Counted from the stretch's first letter, positions 53,891 through 63,818 are shown. The stretch: 64,000 bases of DNA from Bacillota bacterium (GCA_017889705.1 JAGGAB010000011.1:36249-100248), one strand, 5' to 3'. Notes: generated from the letters alone by a model not told the origin. Made by a program: numbers and translations.

Positions 53891-55039
53891 TTAACTTTGT
53901 GTTAGTTTCATACCGACACTGACCAGCCGGCATACTCTGGCGGTTGCGGCTTCAAGCAGCGCGGCGGCAGAGTTTATGCAATCTTCAAGAGACATGGGAT
54001 GAGGAACAATGCTCATTAGGCCATCAATACCATGCTCAAGTACCTGTTCATGATTTTTGCCAAGGCCGCCTGATAGACAAACTGTAGGTACGGAAAATTG
54101 TTTGGCAATTTTGGCTACGCCAACCGGCGCTTTTCCAAAAGCGGTTTGAAAATCGGTATTGCCTTCGCCGGTGATGACAAGATCGGCCTTGTTAACAATA
54201 CTGGCAAAGTTTGTTGTTTCTAGGACAATATCTACTCCCGGTCTCAATTGCGCATTTGTAAAAAAGAGCAGTCCGGCTCCCAAGCCACCGGCCGCGCCGG
54301 CGCCAGGCAGCTCAGCCACCGTTTTATTTGTTACGGTTTGGGCAATAGTGGCATAATGCCGGAGTGCAGCGTCCAGTTCAGCCACGATTTCCGGTGTAGC
54401 GCCTTTTTGGGGGCCATATACGGCAGAAGCTCCCTGCGGGCCGCACAAAGGATTGTCCACATCGCAGGCTACCAGAATGGAAGCCGCAGTTAATCTGGAG
54501 TCTAGGCCCCCAAGATCAATGCTGGCCAGGTTTGCCAGTGCTGCGCCGCCATAAGGAAGTTCCTTGCCTGAGGCATCAAGGAATTTGGCACCTAAAGCCT
54601 GAACCATGCCGGCTCCGCCATCATTGGTGGCACTGCCGCCAATGCCAATGATAAATTTGCGGATACCGTAATCAAGGGCGGCTTTTATAAGTTGGCCTGT
54701 GCCGTAAGTGGTGGTGACGCGAGGATTGCGTTTATTTCTGGGTATAAGAGTAAGACCTGAAGCGGCAGCCATTTCGATAACGGCAGTCTGATTGTCGCCC
54801 AGTAGTCCCCAAAAAGCCTCTAACCGATTGCCTAGCGGGTCAAGCACTTCCTGGTTGATAATGCGACCATTTGTAGCTGTTACCAGCGCGTCAACTGTCC
54901 CTTCGCCGCCATCAGCGATCGGCACCTTGTAAACTTCGGCGCCGGGAAAAACCGATAGTATTCCTTGTTCCATCGCAGCAGCTACTGCTACTGCCGATAA
55001 ACTGCCTTTATAAGAATCAGGGGCAACAACAATCCGCAT
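53891..55039 (-). CDS. Glycerate kinase (GarK/GlxK family)
   Basis: Phosphorylates D-glycerate, in this family usually to 2-phosphoglycerate. The 382-residue protein has APDSYKGSLSAVAVAAAMEQG, VPIADGGEGTVDAL, GIGGSATNDGGAGMVQALGA, ACDVDNPLCGPQGASAVYGPQKGA and ITGEGNTDFQTAFGKAP, all hallmarks of the family. It is divergent from a CdaR-like regulator, the arrangement known in other bacteria, so it is likely under that regulator's control and used for glycerate or sugar-acid breakdown. Confidence 0.95.
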   Translation of the reverse strand: MRIVVAPDSYKGSLSAVAVAAAMEQGILSVFPGAEVYKVPIADGGEGTVDALVTATNGRIINQEVLDPLGNRLEAFWGLLGDNQTAVIEMAAASGLTLIPRNKRNPRVTTTYGTGQLIKAALDYGIRKFIIGIGGSATNDGGAGMVQALGAKFLDASGKELPYGGAALANLASIDLGGLDSRLTAASILVACDVDNPLCGPQGASAVYGPQKGATPEIVAELDAALRHYATIAQTVTNKTVAELPGAGAAGGLGAGLLFFTNAQLRPGVDIVLETTNFASIVNKADLVITGEGNTDFQTAFGKAPVGVAKIAKQFSVPTVCLSGGLGKNHEQVLEHGIDGLMSIVPHPMSLEDCINSAAALLEAATARVCRLVSVGMKLTQS

Positions 55040-55242
55040 CTTAACTCACGTCCTCCTGCAAAATATATACTTATTCTTATTTTACTAATATAGGCAGACA
55101 ATGGCAATTATCAAAACTGAATAATAGCATGGCTGGAATAAATATGTTTATTGGTTAATTTGCACAATAAAATAAATGAATTACTCGCTAATGATAAAAA
55201 AACATGTATAATATAAACAATAAAGTTCGCTGGAGGCAAAAT

Positions 55243-56409
55243 ATGATTATAAAAGCAGAGCTGGCTCAGCGTATTGTAGACAATATAATGCCGCTGGTAC
55301 ACCAGAATATAAATATCATGGATAATAGCGGGCTAATTATCGCGTCCGGAAATAAAGACAGACTTAACACTTGTCATCAGGGCGCTGTCGAAGTCATTCG
55401 CAGCAGCCGCGAGGTCGAAGTATTCCCTGAGAATTTGGAGCGTTTTCCCGGGGCGCTGCCAGGTTTAAACTGGCCAATCATACTTGGAAGTCAAATTGTT
55501 GGTGTGGTAGGTATTTCCGGTCATCCGGATCTGGTCAGAAATACTGCACAGATAGTGAAAATGGTTACTGAACTGCTGCTGGAACGAGAAAATCTCACTG
55601 AAGAGTACCGGGCCAATCTGCAGCTGCGTGAACAGTTTTTGCAATTGCTGCTTGCCGACAATGATCAGGAAACCTTGCTGAAAATAGCGAAAATAGCTAA
55701 ATTGCTGCGCTTTGATTTGACTTTGCCGCGCCTTGCTGCCGTGATACCTGTTGACCTGATAATCCAGGAGGCGTTTTCCCAATATGGCGCTCATGATCTT
55801 GTGGTGGCCAGGACGCGGGAGACTATTACTAAACAATTAGAAGACTCTGACCTTATTGAAAGTCATCGCGATTTATTTATTTTCACCGAGGAAGATTTGG
55901 TTATTCTAAAATATTTTCCGGCAGGAACGCAACCTGCTGTTTGCTGTGAGTGGGGGGGGAATCTACTGACGTTGCTTGATAGTGGTCACGATAATAGGGA
56001 CCTATGTATTGGCCTGGGGAGTATTACCAGCACGGCAGAACTGCAGGAATCATATAAAGAAGCGCAGTTTTCACAAAAAAACCGGCCGAATAATAACCGG
56101 GCGGCAGCCATTTCTGACTTTGACATACTGGCAGCTTATCTATTGCGCGAGCCAGGTGCGCTTGCATATTGTCTGGCCTTAAAAAACTTGCGCAATATCG
56201 TGCAGGATAAGCTTGATTGCAAGTATGATATGCAAAACACAGTAAGTACCTTGCTTGTTAATAATCTTAATGTATCCGGCACTGCCAAAGCCATGTTCAT
56301 TCATCGCAATACACTGGTATTTCGATTGGAAAAATTAAAGGAATTGACAGGTTTATGCCCTTGCCAATCCTTGAACCACGCGATTTTATGTAAGCTGTTG
56401 TTTGGTTAA
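55243..56409 (+). CDS. CdaR-like sugar-diacid/glycerate regulator
   Basis: A 388-residue transcription factor. An N-terminal diacid-recognition domain (about residues 1-135; IMDNSGLIIASGNKDR, PIILGSQIVGVVGISGHPD) is followed by a GGDEF-like middle part and a C-terminal PucR-type helix-turn-helix (LNVSGTAKAMFIHRNTLVFRLEKLKELTG). In E. coli CdaR activates glucarate, galactarate and glycerate genes. The start ATG 55243 is behind GGAGG; the frame is open upstream from 55204. It is divergent from the glycerate kinase, and a TATAAT (55207-55212) could be its -10 box. Confidence 0.9.
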   Translation: MIIKAELAQRIVDNIMPLVHQNINIMDNSGLIIASGNKDRLNTCHQGAVEVIRSSREVEVFPENLERFPGALPGLNWPIILGSQIVGVVGISGHPDLVRNTAQIVKMVTELLLERENLTEEYRANLQLREQFLQLLLADNDQETLLKIAKIAKLLRFDLTLPRLAAVIPVDLIIQEAFSQYGAHDLVVARTRETITKQLEDSDLIESHRDLFIFTEEDLVILKYFPAGTQPAVCCEWGGNLLTLLDSGHDNRDLCIGLGSITSTAELQESYKEAQFSQKNRPNNNRAAAISDFDILAAYLLREPGALAYCLALKNLRNIVQDKLDCKYDMQNTVSTLLVNNLNVSGTAKAMFIHRNTLVFRLEKLKELTGLCPCQSLNHAILCKLLFG

Positions 56410-56494
56410 GCGCTTGCATAAGTAGAGCCAGCCAATAATAGAAACAAGCACAAAATATTGCGCATAGTATTGCCGCTAAAAATAAAAAATAGTA

Positions 56495-56523
56495 TTGACA
56501 AGAAAAAAAACATACGTTACAAT
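56495..56523 (+). promoter_or_regulatory. Promoter of the trp operon leader
   Basis: TTGACA (56495-56500), 17-base spacer, TACAAT (56518-56523), immediately before the T-box leader. Confidence 0.8.
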
Positions 56524-56782
56524 ATCAATAATTTACAAACTGTAAATAGCTGTGAGCAGGACGAGTACATAAGTACACTTCAGTTCAGCGAGCCGGTGAC
56601 CGGATTTTCCGGAGGTGTGATGACCGGCCTGGAGAGCCTATGGAATGGACCTGTGAGCTGCCCACCAAACGCAATTGCAAGTAGGCTGGGCCGGTTGCCA
56701 CCGTTACTGGGCTAGGGTATCGGATATAATTCCCGTACCTGAACAAGGGAAAGTGTAAACTTTTCAAATAGGGTGGTATCGC

Positions 56783-56816
56783 GACCATTTCGCCCCTGGG
56801 GTGAAATGGTCTTTTT
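56783..56816 (+). terminator. Trp T-box terminator 1
   Basis: GACCATTTC (56783-56791) pairs with GAAATGGTC (56803-56811), with inner GC pairs, then TTTTT. Confidence 0.85.
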
Positions 56817-56854
56817 ATTTTCCACCTGCACTTTCCAAATTAGGGTGGTACCGC

Positions 56855-56892
56855 GAACCATTTCGCCCCTTTGAGGTGAAATGGTTCTTTTT
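56855..56892 (+). terminator. Trp T-box terminator 2 (duplicate of unit 1)
   Basis: GAACCATTTC (56855-56864) pairs with GAAATGGTTC (56878-56887), then TTTTT. It is nearly the same sequence as terminator 1, with one extra base pair, indicating duplication. Confidence 0.85.
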
Positions 56893-56917
56893 ATTTTCCA
56901 TTTAAGGAGGCTGAGTT

Positions 56918-57958
56918 ATGTTAAAAGATTATCTTTCACAGGCAATTGCCGGCCAAGACCTGTCAAGAGAGGACGCCAGATTAGCGATGCAAGTGATCAT
57001 GTCCGGCCAGGCCAGTGAAGCGCAAATTGGTGCCTTTTTAACAGCTATGCGGATGAAGGGCGAAACCAGTTTAGAGGTCGCCGGTTTTGCTGAAACCATG
57101 CGCAGCCAGGCGCTCAAGGTGGAATGCAGTGCCCCAAAACTTATTGATACTTGCGGTACCGGCGGTGACCGGCAGGGGACCTTTAATATTTCAACAACAG
57201 CAGCCTTCGTGCTCGCCGGTGCCGGACTTAATGTGGCCAAACACGGCAACCGGGGCGTATCCAGTTCCTGTGGCAGCGCCGATGTGCTGAGCGCCCTGGG
57301 GATAAAGCTGGATTTGCCGGCTGAGGCTGTAGCAGAAGCCATTGACACCATTGGCGTTGGTTTTATCTTTGCGCCTAACTTTCACCAAGCCATGAAATAC
57401 GCGATAAAACCGCGCAAGGAGCTTGGTTTTCGGACAGTATTTAACCTGCTTGGGCCTTTAACCAATCCGGCAAATGCCAATTGCCAGCTAATTGGCGTCT
57501 ATGATCCGGCGCTGACTGTCAAAGTGGCTCAGGCCCTTGCCGAACTGGGAGTAACAAGCGCTATGGTGGTCCACAGCCTGGATGGCCTTGACGAAATTTC
57601 TACAGCTTCGCCGACAAAGGTGGCTGAGGTGCGCGGCGCAGAAATTCGTTCTTATGTAATTGAGCCAGCGGCTTATGGTTTTAAGCAATGCACCCTATCT
57701 GATTATCAGGGCGGCACAATTGAGGATAATGCACAGATTGTTAGCCGACTGCTGCAAGGCGAGCAGGGCTTCAAACGGGACATTGTGTTAATGAATGCGG
57801 CCGCAGCACTGGTGGTAGCTGATGCGGCCGGCGATATTGCCGAAGGAATTAAACTGGCTGCCGACAGTATTGACAGCGGCAGTGCGTACAGCAAGCTGGA
57901 AGCGCTGCGAAGCTTTACGCAAAATTATCAGGATAGGGGTGCAGCAATATTATCATAA
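56918..57958 (+). CDS. trpD: Anthranilate phosphoribosyltransferase
   Basis: Joins anthranilate and PRPP. The 346-residue protein has the PRPP loop DTCGTGGDRQGTFNISTTAAFVLAG, the anthranilate site KHGNRGVSSSCGSADVL and FGF-like FIFAPNFHQAMKYA, and RKELGFRTVFNLLGPLTNPA. ATG follows AAGGAGG. It is the first gene of the operon, directly after the T-box; its 3' end overlaps trpF. Confidence 0.96.
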   Translation: MLKDYLSQAIAGQDLSREDARLAMQVIMSGQASEAQIGAFLTAMRMKGETSLEVAGFAETMRSQALKVECSAPKLIDTCGTGGDRQGTFNISTTAAFVLAGAGLNVAKHGNRGVSSSCGSADVLSALGIKLDLPAEAVAEAIDTIGVGFIFAPNFHQAMKYAIKPRKELGFRTVFNLLGPLTNPANANCQLIGVYDPALTVKVAQALAELGVTSAMVVHSLDGLDEISTASPTKVAEVRGAEIRSYVIEPAAYGFKQCTLSDYQGGTIEDNAQIVSRLLQGEQGFKRDIVLMNAAAALVVADAAGDIAEGIKLAADSIDSGSAYSKLEALRSFTQNYQDRGAAILS

Positions 57959-58572
57959 AAATTTGCGGTATCCGCACATTGGCAGCGGCAATGGCCGCCC
58001 AAGAATATGGCGCTGATTTGCTGGGCTTTGTCTTTGCCGACAGCAAACGTCAGACAACGATTAAAGAGGCCAGCGAAATTGCCTGTAAAGTAACAGGAAT
58101 AAAAAAAGTAGGCGTTTTTGTTAATGCGCCGCTAAGCGAAGTACAATTGGCGGCGCGCGAATGCTGCTTGGATTATGTACAGTTGCATGGTGACGAGTCG
58201 CCGGAGTATTGTCGCCAGGTAGGAATCCCGGTGATTAAGGCCTTTCGCATCAGGCCGGATTTTAGTATCACGGAATTTGCCGGCTATCAAACCGCCTGGA
58301 CACTGTTTGACAGCTTTAGTGCCGGACAGCAGGGCGGAACAGGGGTTGCTTTTGACTGGCAGCAAGCACAGCAATTACTGCGTCAGGCGCCCAGACCGCT
58401 GTTGGCCGCCGGTGGACTGACGCCGGAGAATGTGGTGGAGGCTATAGCTATTCTTAAGCCGGACGGAGTAGATGTATCAGGCGGTGTGGAAACCAACGGA
58501 GTTAAGGATACAGTAAAAATAAAGCGGTTTATTGCCGCAGTCCGAGGAGCAGAACGATCTCATGTTAAATAA
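57949..58572 (+). CDS. trpF: Phosphoribosylanthranilate isomerase, apparent AUU start
   Basis: Third enzyme of the pathway, a TIM barrel of 207 residues. The N-terminal KICGIRT carries the catalytic Cys, and VGVFVN, YVQLHGDES, LLAAGGLTPENV and GVDVSGGVE complete the family pattern. The first usual start codon in frame is TTG 57979, which would remove KICGIR and so the catalytic base. The frame above is closed at 57934-57936 and offers only ATT 57949, ATC 57952 or ATA 57955. ATT 57949 lies nine bases after AGGGG and overlaps trpD by ten bases. Start choice is therefore inferred, but the upstream codons must be translated. Confidence 0.87.
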   Translation: MIIKICGIRTLAAAMAAQEYGADLLGFVFADSKRQTTIKEASEIACKVTGIKKVGVFVNAPLSEVQLAARECCLDYVQLHGDESPEYCRQVGIPVIKAFRIRPDFSITEFAGYQTAWTLFDSFSAGQQGGTGVAFDWQQAQQLLRQAPRPLLAAGGLTPENVVEAIAILKPDGVDVSGGVETNGVKDTVKIKRFIAAVRGAERSHVK

Positions 58573-59356
58573 AATTGTCGCACAAACAAAACAGGTAGTG
58601 GCAGCAGCCAAAGCGGTTAAGCCGGCTGAGCTGTTTTATAATCAGGTGATGCCGGCGCAGTTCGCTTTTAGCACTGCTCTGGAGAGTACAGACTGGGCAT
58701 TAATTGCCGAATGTAAGCTGGCTTCGCCGGCCAAGGGAACATTATGCAGCAACTACACGGTTCCTGAATTGGCAAAAATTTATGCCGCTAACGGTGCTGC
58801 GGCCTTATCGGTGCATACCAATGCGGCTTTTCGCGGCAGTTATGACGATATCGTGCGGGTAAAGGCCGTAGTTAATCTGCCGGTATTGTGTAAGGAATTT
58901 ATTATTGATGAATATCAGCTTTATGCTGCAAGAGCTGCCGGTGCTGATGCCGTACTATTGATTGCCGCTATTTTGACAGATTTTGAATTGGCAGCGTTTT
59001 TAAAAATCGGTAACAAACTAGGCCTGGATTGCCTGGTGGAAGTGCATACCCTGACAGAACTTATCCGGGTGCAGGAGACAGAAGCTAAACTAATTGGAAT
59101 TAATAACCGCGATTTGCAGACTTTTACTACTAATATTGCTCAAACTTTTACATTGCTGGAGCATTGCAAGCCAGGCCGCATCATTATTAGCGAAAGCGGC
59201 ATTAAAAATGGCGAGGACGCCCAAAAATTAAAAGCCGCCGGGGTAAAAGGAATTTTGGTGGGTGAGGGCCTGGTTATAGCTAATGATGTAGCAACCATGA
59301 CAAGTGAACTGGCTTTAAGCACCGGAAAAAAAGAGAGGAGAGATTATAATGCCTGA
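58562..59356 (+). CDS. trpC: Indole-3-glycerol phosphate synthase
   Basis: Ring closure giving indole-3-glycerol phosphate. The 264-residue barrel has [11 protein letters not shown] (catalytic Glu/Lys), [55 protein letters not shown] and [32 protein letters not shown] 58562 overlaps the trpF end by 11 bases. In the Ser-Pro-Ser loop the last Ser is Ala, a mild departure. Confidence 0.95.
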   Translation: MLNKIVAQTKQVVAAAKAVKPAELFYNQVMPAQFAFSTALESTDWALIAECKLASPAKGTLCSNYTVPELAKIYAANGAAALSVHTNAAFRGSYDDIVRVKAVVNLPVLCKEFIIDEYQLYAARAAGADAVLLIAAILTDFELAAFLKIGNKLGLDCLVEVHTLTELIRVQETEAKLIGINNRDLQTFTTNIAQTFTLLEHCKPGRIIISESGIKNGEDAQKLKAAGVKGILVGEGLVIANDVATMTSELALSTGKKERRDYNA

Positions 59357-60530
59357 TAAACAAGGTAGGTTTGGACAATATGGCGGACAGTTTGTGCCGG
59401 AAACAGTTATGCCGGCACTCTATGAACTAGAAGAGAATTATCGTAAATTAAAAGTTGACCCTGAATTTCAAGAGGAAGTAGATTTTTATTTCAAAGAATA
59501 TGCCGGCAGACCCAGCAAGCTTTACTATGCTGCTAATCTAACCAAGCATTATGGTCGGGGGAAGATTTATTTAAAGCGTGAGGATTTGCTGCACACCGGG
59601 GCCCACAAGATTAATAATGCACTGGGGCAGGCACTCATAGCGCGGCGTATGGGTAAAAAACGCATTGTGGCCGAAACCGGTGCCGGACAGCATGGGGTAG
59701 CCTGCGCTACGGTGGCCGCACTTTTTGGCATGGAATGCAGCGTGTTTATGGGTGAAGAAGATATGGAACGCCAGGCGCTTAATGTTTTCCGCATGCGTCT
59801 GTTGGGTACCAAGGTTGTGCCGGTTACCAGCGGCAGCGGTACCTTGAAAGACGCGACAAGTGAAGCCATTCGTTACTGGGTAACCAATATAAAAGATACG
59901 CATTATATTATCGGTTCTGTAGTCGGGCCGCACCCATATCCGATGCTGGTCAGAGATTTTCAGGCAGTGATCGGTCAGGAAGTGGCAGAACAGATTGCCG
60001 AAAATGGTGAAAATCTAAAATATATTGTGGCCTGTGTCGGCGGCGGCAGCAATGCCATGGGGATTTTTTACGAGTTCAGGGATAATGCCGCAGTAACCAA
60101 AATCGGCGTTGAAGCAGCCGGCAAAGGACTGGCAAGCGGTGAACATGCCGCCTCGCTGACCTACGGTACTCCCGGGGTGCTCCACGGGGCTCTGAGTTAT
60201 CTCAGACAAGATAATGACGGTCAGGTTATTCCTGCCTATTCGATATCAGCAGGGCTTGATTATCCGGGTGTTGGCCCGGAGCACTCTTTCTTTAAAGATG
60301 CCGGCAAGGTTACGTATACGGCCGTCACCGATCAGGAAGCCCTGGCAGCCTTTGAGCGCTTGTCCAGAATGGAAGGTATTATTCCGGCGCTTGAGAGCTC
60401 GCATGCACTGGCATATTTAGAACATCTGATGCCTGGCACAGAACCTGATGAAGCGGTTGTTGTCTGCTTGTCAGGGCGCGGCGACAAAGATGTACAGATG
60501 GTATCTAGTTTATTGGGAGGGTTAGCATAA
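59349..60530 (+). CDS. trpB: Tryptophan synthase beta subunit
   Basis: PLP-dependent condensation of indole and serine. The 393-residue protein has [41 protein letters not shown] (Lys to PLP), [23 protein letters not shown] and HALAYLEHL. This is the common TrpB1 form that works with TrpA. It overlaps trpC by eight bases and trpA by one. Confidence 0.97.
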   Translation: MPDKQGRFGQYGGQFVPETVMPALYELEENYRKLKVDPEFQEEVDFYFKEYAGRPSKLYYAANLTKHYGRGKIYLKREDLLHTGAHKINNALGQALIARRMGKKRIVAETGAGQHGVACATVAALFGMECSVFMGEEDMERQALNVFRMRLLGTKVVPVTSGSGTLKDATSEAIRYWVTNIKDTHYIIGSVVGPHPYPMLVRDFQAVIGQEVAEQIAENGENLKYIVACVGGGSNAMGIFYEFRDNAAVTKIGVEAAGKGLASGEHAASLTYGTPGVLHGALSYLRQDNDGQVIPAYSISAGLDYPGVGPEHSFFKDAGKVTYTAVTDQEALAAFERLSRMEGIIPALESSHALAYLEHLMPGTEPDEAVVVCLSGRGDKDVQMVSSLLGGLA

Positions 60531-61321
60531 TGAAACTAGCGGAAAAATTGCGTGCTTGCAAGTCGGCTGGTCGTAAAGGCCTGATTATATATATAACTGC
60601 CGGTTATCCTGATTATGACACTACCGTGCAGGCTGTTAAGGCGGTTGAAGCTGCCGGTGCCGACTTGGTCGAGATTGGTCTGCCGTTTTCTGATCCCATG
60701 GCTGACGGGCCTATTATTCAGAAGGCAGCTGCTGAAGCATTGGCCGCAGGCGCTACTGTGGGGAAAACACTTGAACTTATAACCCGTTTGGCTAAAGAAA
60801 CGACAATTCCCCTGGCGATTATGACTTACTATAATATTGTATTACAATATGGGGTTGAAAAATTTGCAGCCGATTTTGCCAAAGCCGGCATCAGTGGCCT
60901 CATTCTACCTGATCTGCCAATAGAAGAATCTGCTGTTGTTACATCTGCCTGCCGGCAGGCAGGGATTGATTTAATCAATTTTATTGCCCCTACCACCACG
61001 ACAGAACGTTTGAAAACCATTTGCAGTCAATCAACCGGTTTTATCTATTGTATCTCAACCACCGGAGTAACCGGTGTGCGGCAGCTTGATTACAACAACT
61101 TATCACCGTTATTGGCTGAAGTACGCAAGGAGACTTCGGTACCGCTGGCGATTGGGTTTGGTATTGGCAGCCCGGAAGCTGCTTGTCAAGCCGCGAGACA
61201 TGCTGATGCCGTTATTGTCGGCAGTGCGGTGGTGGAACGGTTAGGCAGCCAGGGAGTTGCGGCTGTCCGGGAATTTACCGCTGCACTTAGGCAGGCGCTG
61301 GATAAGGAGGAACAAAAATGA
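60530..61321 (+). CDS. trpA: Tryptophan synthase alpha subunit
   Basis: Cleaves indole-3-glycerol phosphate. The 263-residue barrel has DLVEIGLPFSDPMADGPIIQKA (catalytic Glu and Asp), IMTYYNIVLQYGVEKF, GLILPDLPIEES, STTGVTGVR and GFGIGSPEAACQA. Starts in a TAATG overlap with trpB and ends in an ATGA overlap with trpE. Confidence 0.96.
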   Translation: MKLAEKLRACKSAGRKGLIIYITAGYPDYDTTVQAVKAVEAAGADLVEIGLPFSDPMADGPIIQKAAAEALAAGATVGKTLELITRLAKETTIPLAIMTYYNIVLQYGVEKFAADFAKAGISGLILPDLPIEESAVVTSACRQAGIDLINFIAPTTTTERLKTICSQSTGFIYCISTTGVTGVRQLDYNNLSPLLAEVRKETSVPLAIGFGIGSPEAACQAARHADAVIVGSAVVERLGSQGVAAVREFTAALRQALDKEEQK

Positions 61322-62802
61322 AGGCTTTTCCTGCCAAGGTCGAGTTTTGTCAACTGGCGCCAAGCTATACAGTAATGCCGGTATGTGTGGAGCTGTCCAC
61401 AGATATGGAAACACCGGTTTCGCTTTATTATAAGCTGGTAGGGGATGAGCCTGGCTTTATATTGGAGAGCGCGCAGACTGGCAAAACATTTGGACGATAT
61501 TCTTTCATTGGCACCAAGCCGCTGGCGGCATTTACCGCTTATTCTCAGCAAACCGACATTGTTGTTGATGGCTGCACTACTAAGAAACAGGGAAAACCGC
61601 ATGTATTGCTTAAGGAGTTCTTAAAAACCTTCTCTATGCCGCTTATGCCGGAACTGCCATCGTTTGCCGGCGGAGCAGTTGGCTATGCCGCTTACGAATC
61701 AGTTGCTTCCTGGGAACGGGTCATCGGGCTGGATGTGCCTGAAGATTTGCCGCTGATAGAGCTATTAGTGTGTAAATATATCATTGTTATGGATCATCTT
61801 ACGCATTCCACTCAGCTCATTAATCTGGTGCATATGTTTCCCGGGGTGGAAGCCGAAGCAGCCTATGATCAGGCGCTGTCAGAGCTGGAAAAGCTTGTCG
61901 CTAAGCTTAGGCAGACAGTTACTTTACCAGAGGCGAAGTCTGAACAAAATAATGAGCATGATCGGCTTAGTGGAACAGGGGAACAAAATGAAGAGTCCTA
62001 TAAACAGCAGTACATTAACATGGTAGAACAAGCCAAGGAATATATTGCTGCCGGTGACATATTCCAAGTGGTGCTGTCTCGTCCCTTTCATTACAATCTG
62101 GAGCGCCATCCCTTTGCACTATATCGCCAGTTAAGGCAGGCCAATCCGTCGCCTTATATGTTTTATATAAATTTTGGCGGCAAACAGCTTGTGGGCGCAT
62201 CACCCGAACGGCTGGTTAAGCTGGAAGACGGCAAAGTACTGACTTGCCCGATTGCCGGTACGCGGCCACGGGGCAAAACACCGGCTGAGGATGAAGCCTT
62301 GGCTGCCGAGCTTATGGCTGATACCAAAGAACTTGCCGAACATGCCATGCTGGTGGATTTAGGCCGCAACGATATCGGGCGGGTCAGTCTGCCGGGAACC
62401 GTCAAGCTTGATCGGATGATGGAAGTGGAAAAATACTCCCATGTCATGCATATTGTATCAGAAGTATCCGGTCAGGTTGATCCGAAATTCTCAGCGGTGG
62501 ATGTATTGACTGCCTGTTTTCCGGCAGGGACAGTAAGTGGCGCGCCTAAAGTGCGGGCTATGGAAATCATTCATGAACTGGAAGGTGACATTCGTGGTCC
62601 TTATGCCGGTGCGGTAGGCTATTTTGATTTTCGCGGCAATATGGATACCTGCATTACTATTCGCACATTATTTATTGACGGGCAGCAGGTTACCGTTAGG
62701 ACAGGTGCCGGCATTGTAGCCGATTCGGTACCAGAGATGGAATACCGGGAAATCATGCATAAAGGCAGAGTGCTGATGCAACTGATAGAGGAGGCCCAAT
62801 GA
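61318..62802 (+). CDS. trpE: Anthranilate synthase component I
   Basis: Converts chorismate to anthranilate with TrpG. The 494-residue protein has the Trp feedback site near the N-terminus ([23 protein letters not shown]-type) and the chorismate-utilising core: [83 protein letters not shown] and [18 protein letters not shown]. It overlaps trpA by four bases. Placement after trpA, not first, is unusual. Confidence 0.96.
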   Translation: MKAFPAKVEFCQLAPSYTVMPVCVELSTDMETPVSLYYKLVGDEPGFILESAQTGKTFGRYSFIGTKPLAAFTAYSQQTDIVVDGCTTKKQGKPHVLLKEFLKTFSMPLMPELPSFAGGAVGYAAYESVASWERVIGLDVPEDLPLIELLVCKYIIVMDHLTHSTQLINLVHMFPGVEAEAAYDQALSELEKLVAKLRQTVTLPEAKSEQNNEHDRLSGTGEQNEESYKQQYINMVEQAKEYIAAGDIFQVVLSRPFHYNLERHPFALYRQLRQANPSPYMFYINFGGKQLVGASPERLVKLEDGKVLTCPIAGTRPRGKTPAEDEALAAELMADTKELAEHAMLVDLGRNDIGRVSLPGTVKLDRMMEVEKYSHVMHIVSEVSGQVDPKFSAVDVLTACFPAGTVSGAPKVRAMEIIHELEGDIRGPYAGAVGYFDFRGNMDTCITIRTLFIDGQQVTVRTGAGIVADSVPEMEYREIMHKGRVLMQLIEEAQ

Positions 62803-62803
62803 C

Positions 62804-63382
62804 ATGATTCTGCTGATTGATAATTATGATTCGTTTACTTACAATGTGTATCAATATGTAGCCAATCTGGGCTACCCGGTTAATGTTATCCGCAATGACA
62901 TGACCACACTTGAGGAAATCGAGCGTACAGACTATAGCGGGATTATCATTTCGCCAGGACCGGGAACACCGAATGATGCTGGGATAAGTAAAGCTGTTAT
63001 TGCCCGGTTTGCCGGCAAAATTCCTATACTCGGAATCTGCCTTGGTCATCAGGCAATTGGGGAAGTGTTTGGTGGCCGGGTAGTCCGCGCACCTAAGCCT
63101 GTTCATGGCAAGGCCGAATATATTATTCACAAAGGAAAGGGAATTTACCGGGATTTGCCCCGGCCCTTTACAGCCGGCAGATATCATTCGCTGATTGTGG
63201 ATAAACCTAGCCTGCCGAATTGCCTGGAGATTACCGCAACTTCGCAGGATGGTCTGATCATGGGCCTTAAACACCGGGAGCTTGATGTAGAGGGTGTTCA
63301 ATTTCATCCGGAATCCATTTTGACGCCGCAAGGCAGCAAGGTGTTGGAGAATTTTCTTGCTAAGAGTGGAAAACCTGGCTAA
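62804..63382 (+). CDS. trpG: Anthranilate synthase component II (glutamine amidotransferase)
   Basis: Supplies ammonia to TrpE. The 192-residue class I amidotransferase has [49 protein letters not shown] (nucleophile Cys), RYHSLIV and [16 protein letters not shown] (catalytic His-Glu). It starts two bases after trpE. It could serve folate synthesis too, as in Bacillus. It is the last gene of the operon; no clear terminator follows. Confidence 0.95.
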   Translation: MILLIDNYDSFTYNVYQYVANLGYPVNVIRNDMTTLEEIERTDYSGIIISPGPGTPNDAGISKAVIARFAGKIPILGICLGHQAIGEVFGGRVVRAPKPVHGKAEYIIHKGKGIYRDLPRPFTAGRYHSLIVDKPSLPNCLEITATSQDGLIMGLKHRELDVEGVQFHPESILTPQGSKVLENFLAKSGKPG

Positions 63383-63456
63383 AAACAAACAAGGGGCTGT
63401 CGCAATAGCGATATAAAATCTACTAATAAAATCAATGAATACAAAGTGAGTGTGTG

Positions 63457-63818
63457 ACTTTTGGCATCGCCCCAAAAGTCACCAAAAAGTCTAGGCCTAA
63501 AGCCTCCAAAAGCTGAAAAGCCGGGCGATATTCCTACAATCCGTAAACTCGCTACGCTCAAACAGTACGGATTGCTTAACGGAATATCGCCCGGCTTTTC
63601 TCCTGCGGATCGCTTTTTCCAGCAAAGGCCGTTAGGGTTACGGGAGCTACGGGGTTACGAGGGCTACGTGGAATTGCGTAGGTTACGGAGTTGTGAGGAA
63701 TATCGCCACGACACTAGGGTTTTTGCTCAGGCTACTGTATGCACTGCTGAGACACAGGCGGCCGTTATGCATAAGCGGAAGTCAAGTGCTAACGGTGGAG
63801 CGTTGTATGACGGTTGCC
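63457..63818 (+). repeat. Dispersed structured repeat, copy 2
   Basis: The inverse-orientation counterpart of 5878-6151. It has a small hairpin ACTTTTGG/CCAAAAGT (63457-63464, 63472-63479) and a large hairpin with perfect 20-bp outer arms (63515-63534 with 63581-63600), a 9-bp inner stem (63537-63545 with 63566-63574) and the same 20-base loop (63546-63565). GTTACGG-type short repeats follow (63631-63688), and the GCGTTGTAT end near 63811. It is longer than copy 1 because of an extra segment at about 63690-63780. A 148-codon open frame here is not considered coding. Confidence 0.85.

Larger units (their letters stand above)
56530..56895 (+). promoter_or_regulatory. T-box leader with UGG (Trp) specifier and two tandem antiterminator/terminator units
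   Basis: A single Stem I (about 56545-56665) has the specifier TGG at 56646-56648 in context GAATGGACC; an overlapping reading at 56641 is also TGG. It matches trp genes downstream. The first T-box (AGGGTGGTATCGCG, from 56770) is followed by terminator 1. A second T-box (AGGGTGGTACCGCG, 56842-56855) with its own terminator 2 follows about 70 bases later. No second Stem I lies between. Thus one sensor faces two conditional terminators. Confidence 0.9.

Noticed and set aside
57979..58572. TTG 57979 as the start of trpF
   Set aside because: It removes KICGIR with the catalytic Cys and has no ribosome site at proper distance.
63390..63410. GGGGCTGTCGC after trpG considered as the end of a second IS or as a terminator
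   Set aside because: No matching inverted end or transposase was found, and the local stem has only about six pairs without a T-tract.
63631..63688. Short GTTACGG-like repeats considered as a CRISPR array
   Set aside because: Units are degenerate, about ten bases and without spacers of regular length; no cas genes nearby. They belong to the dispersed repeat.
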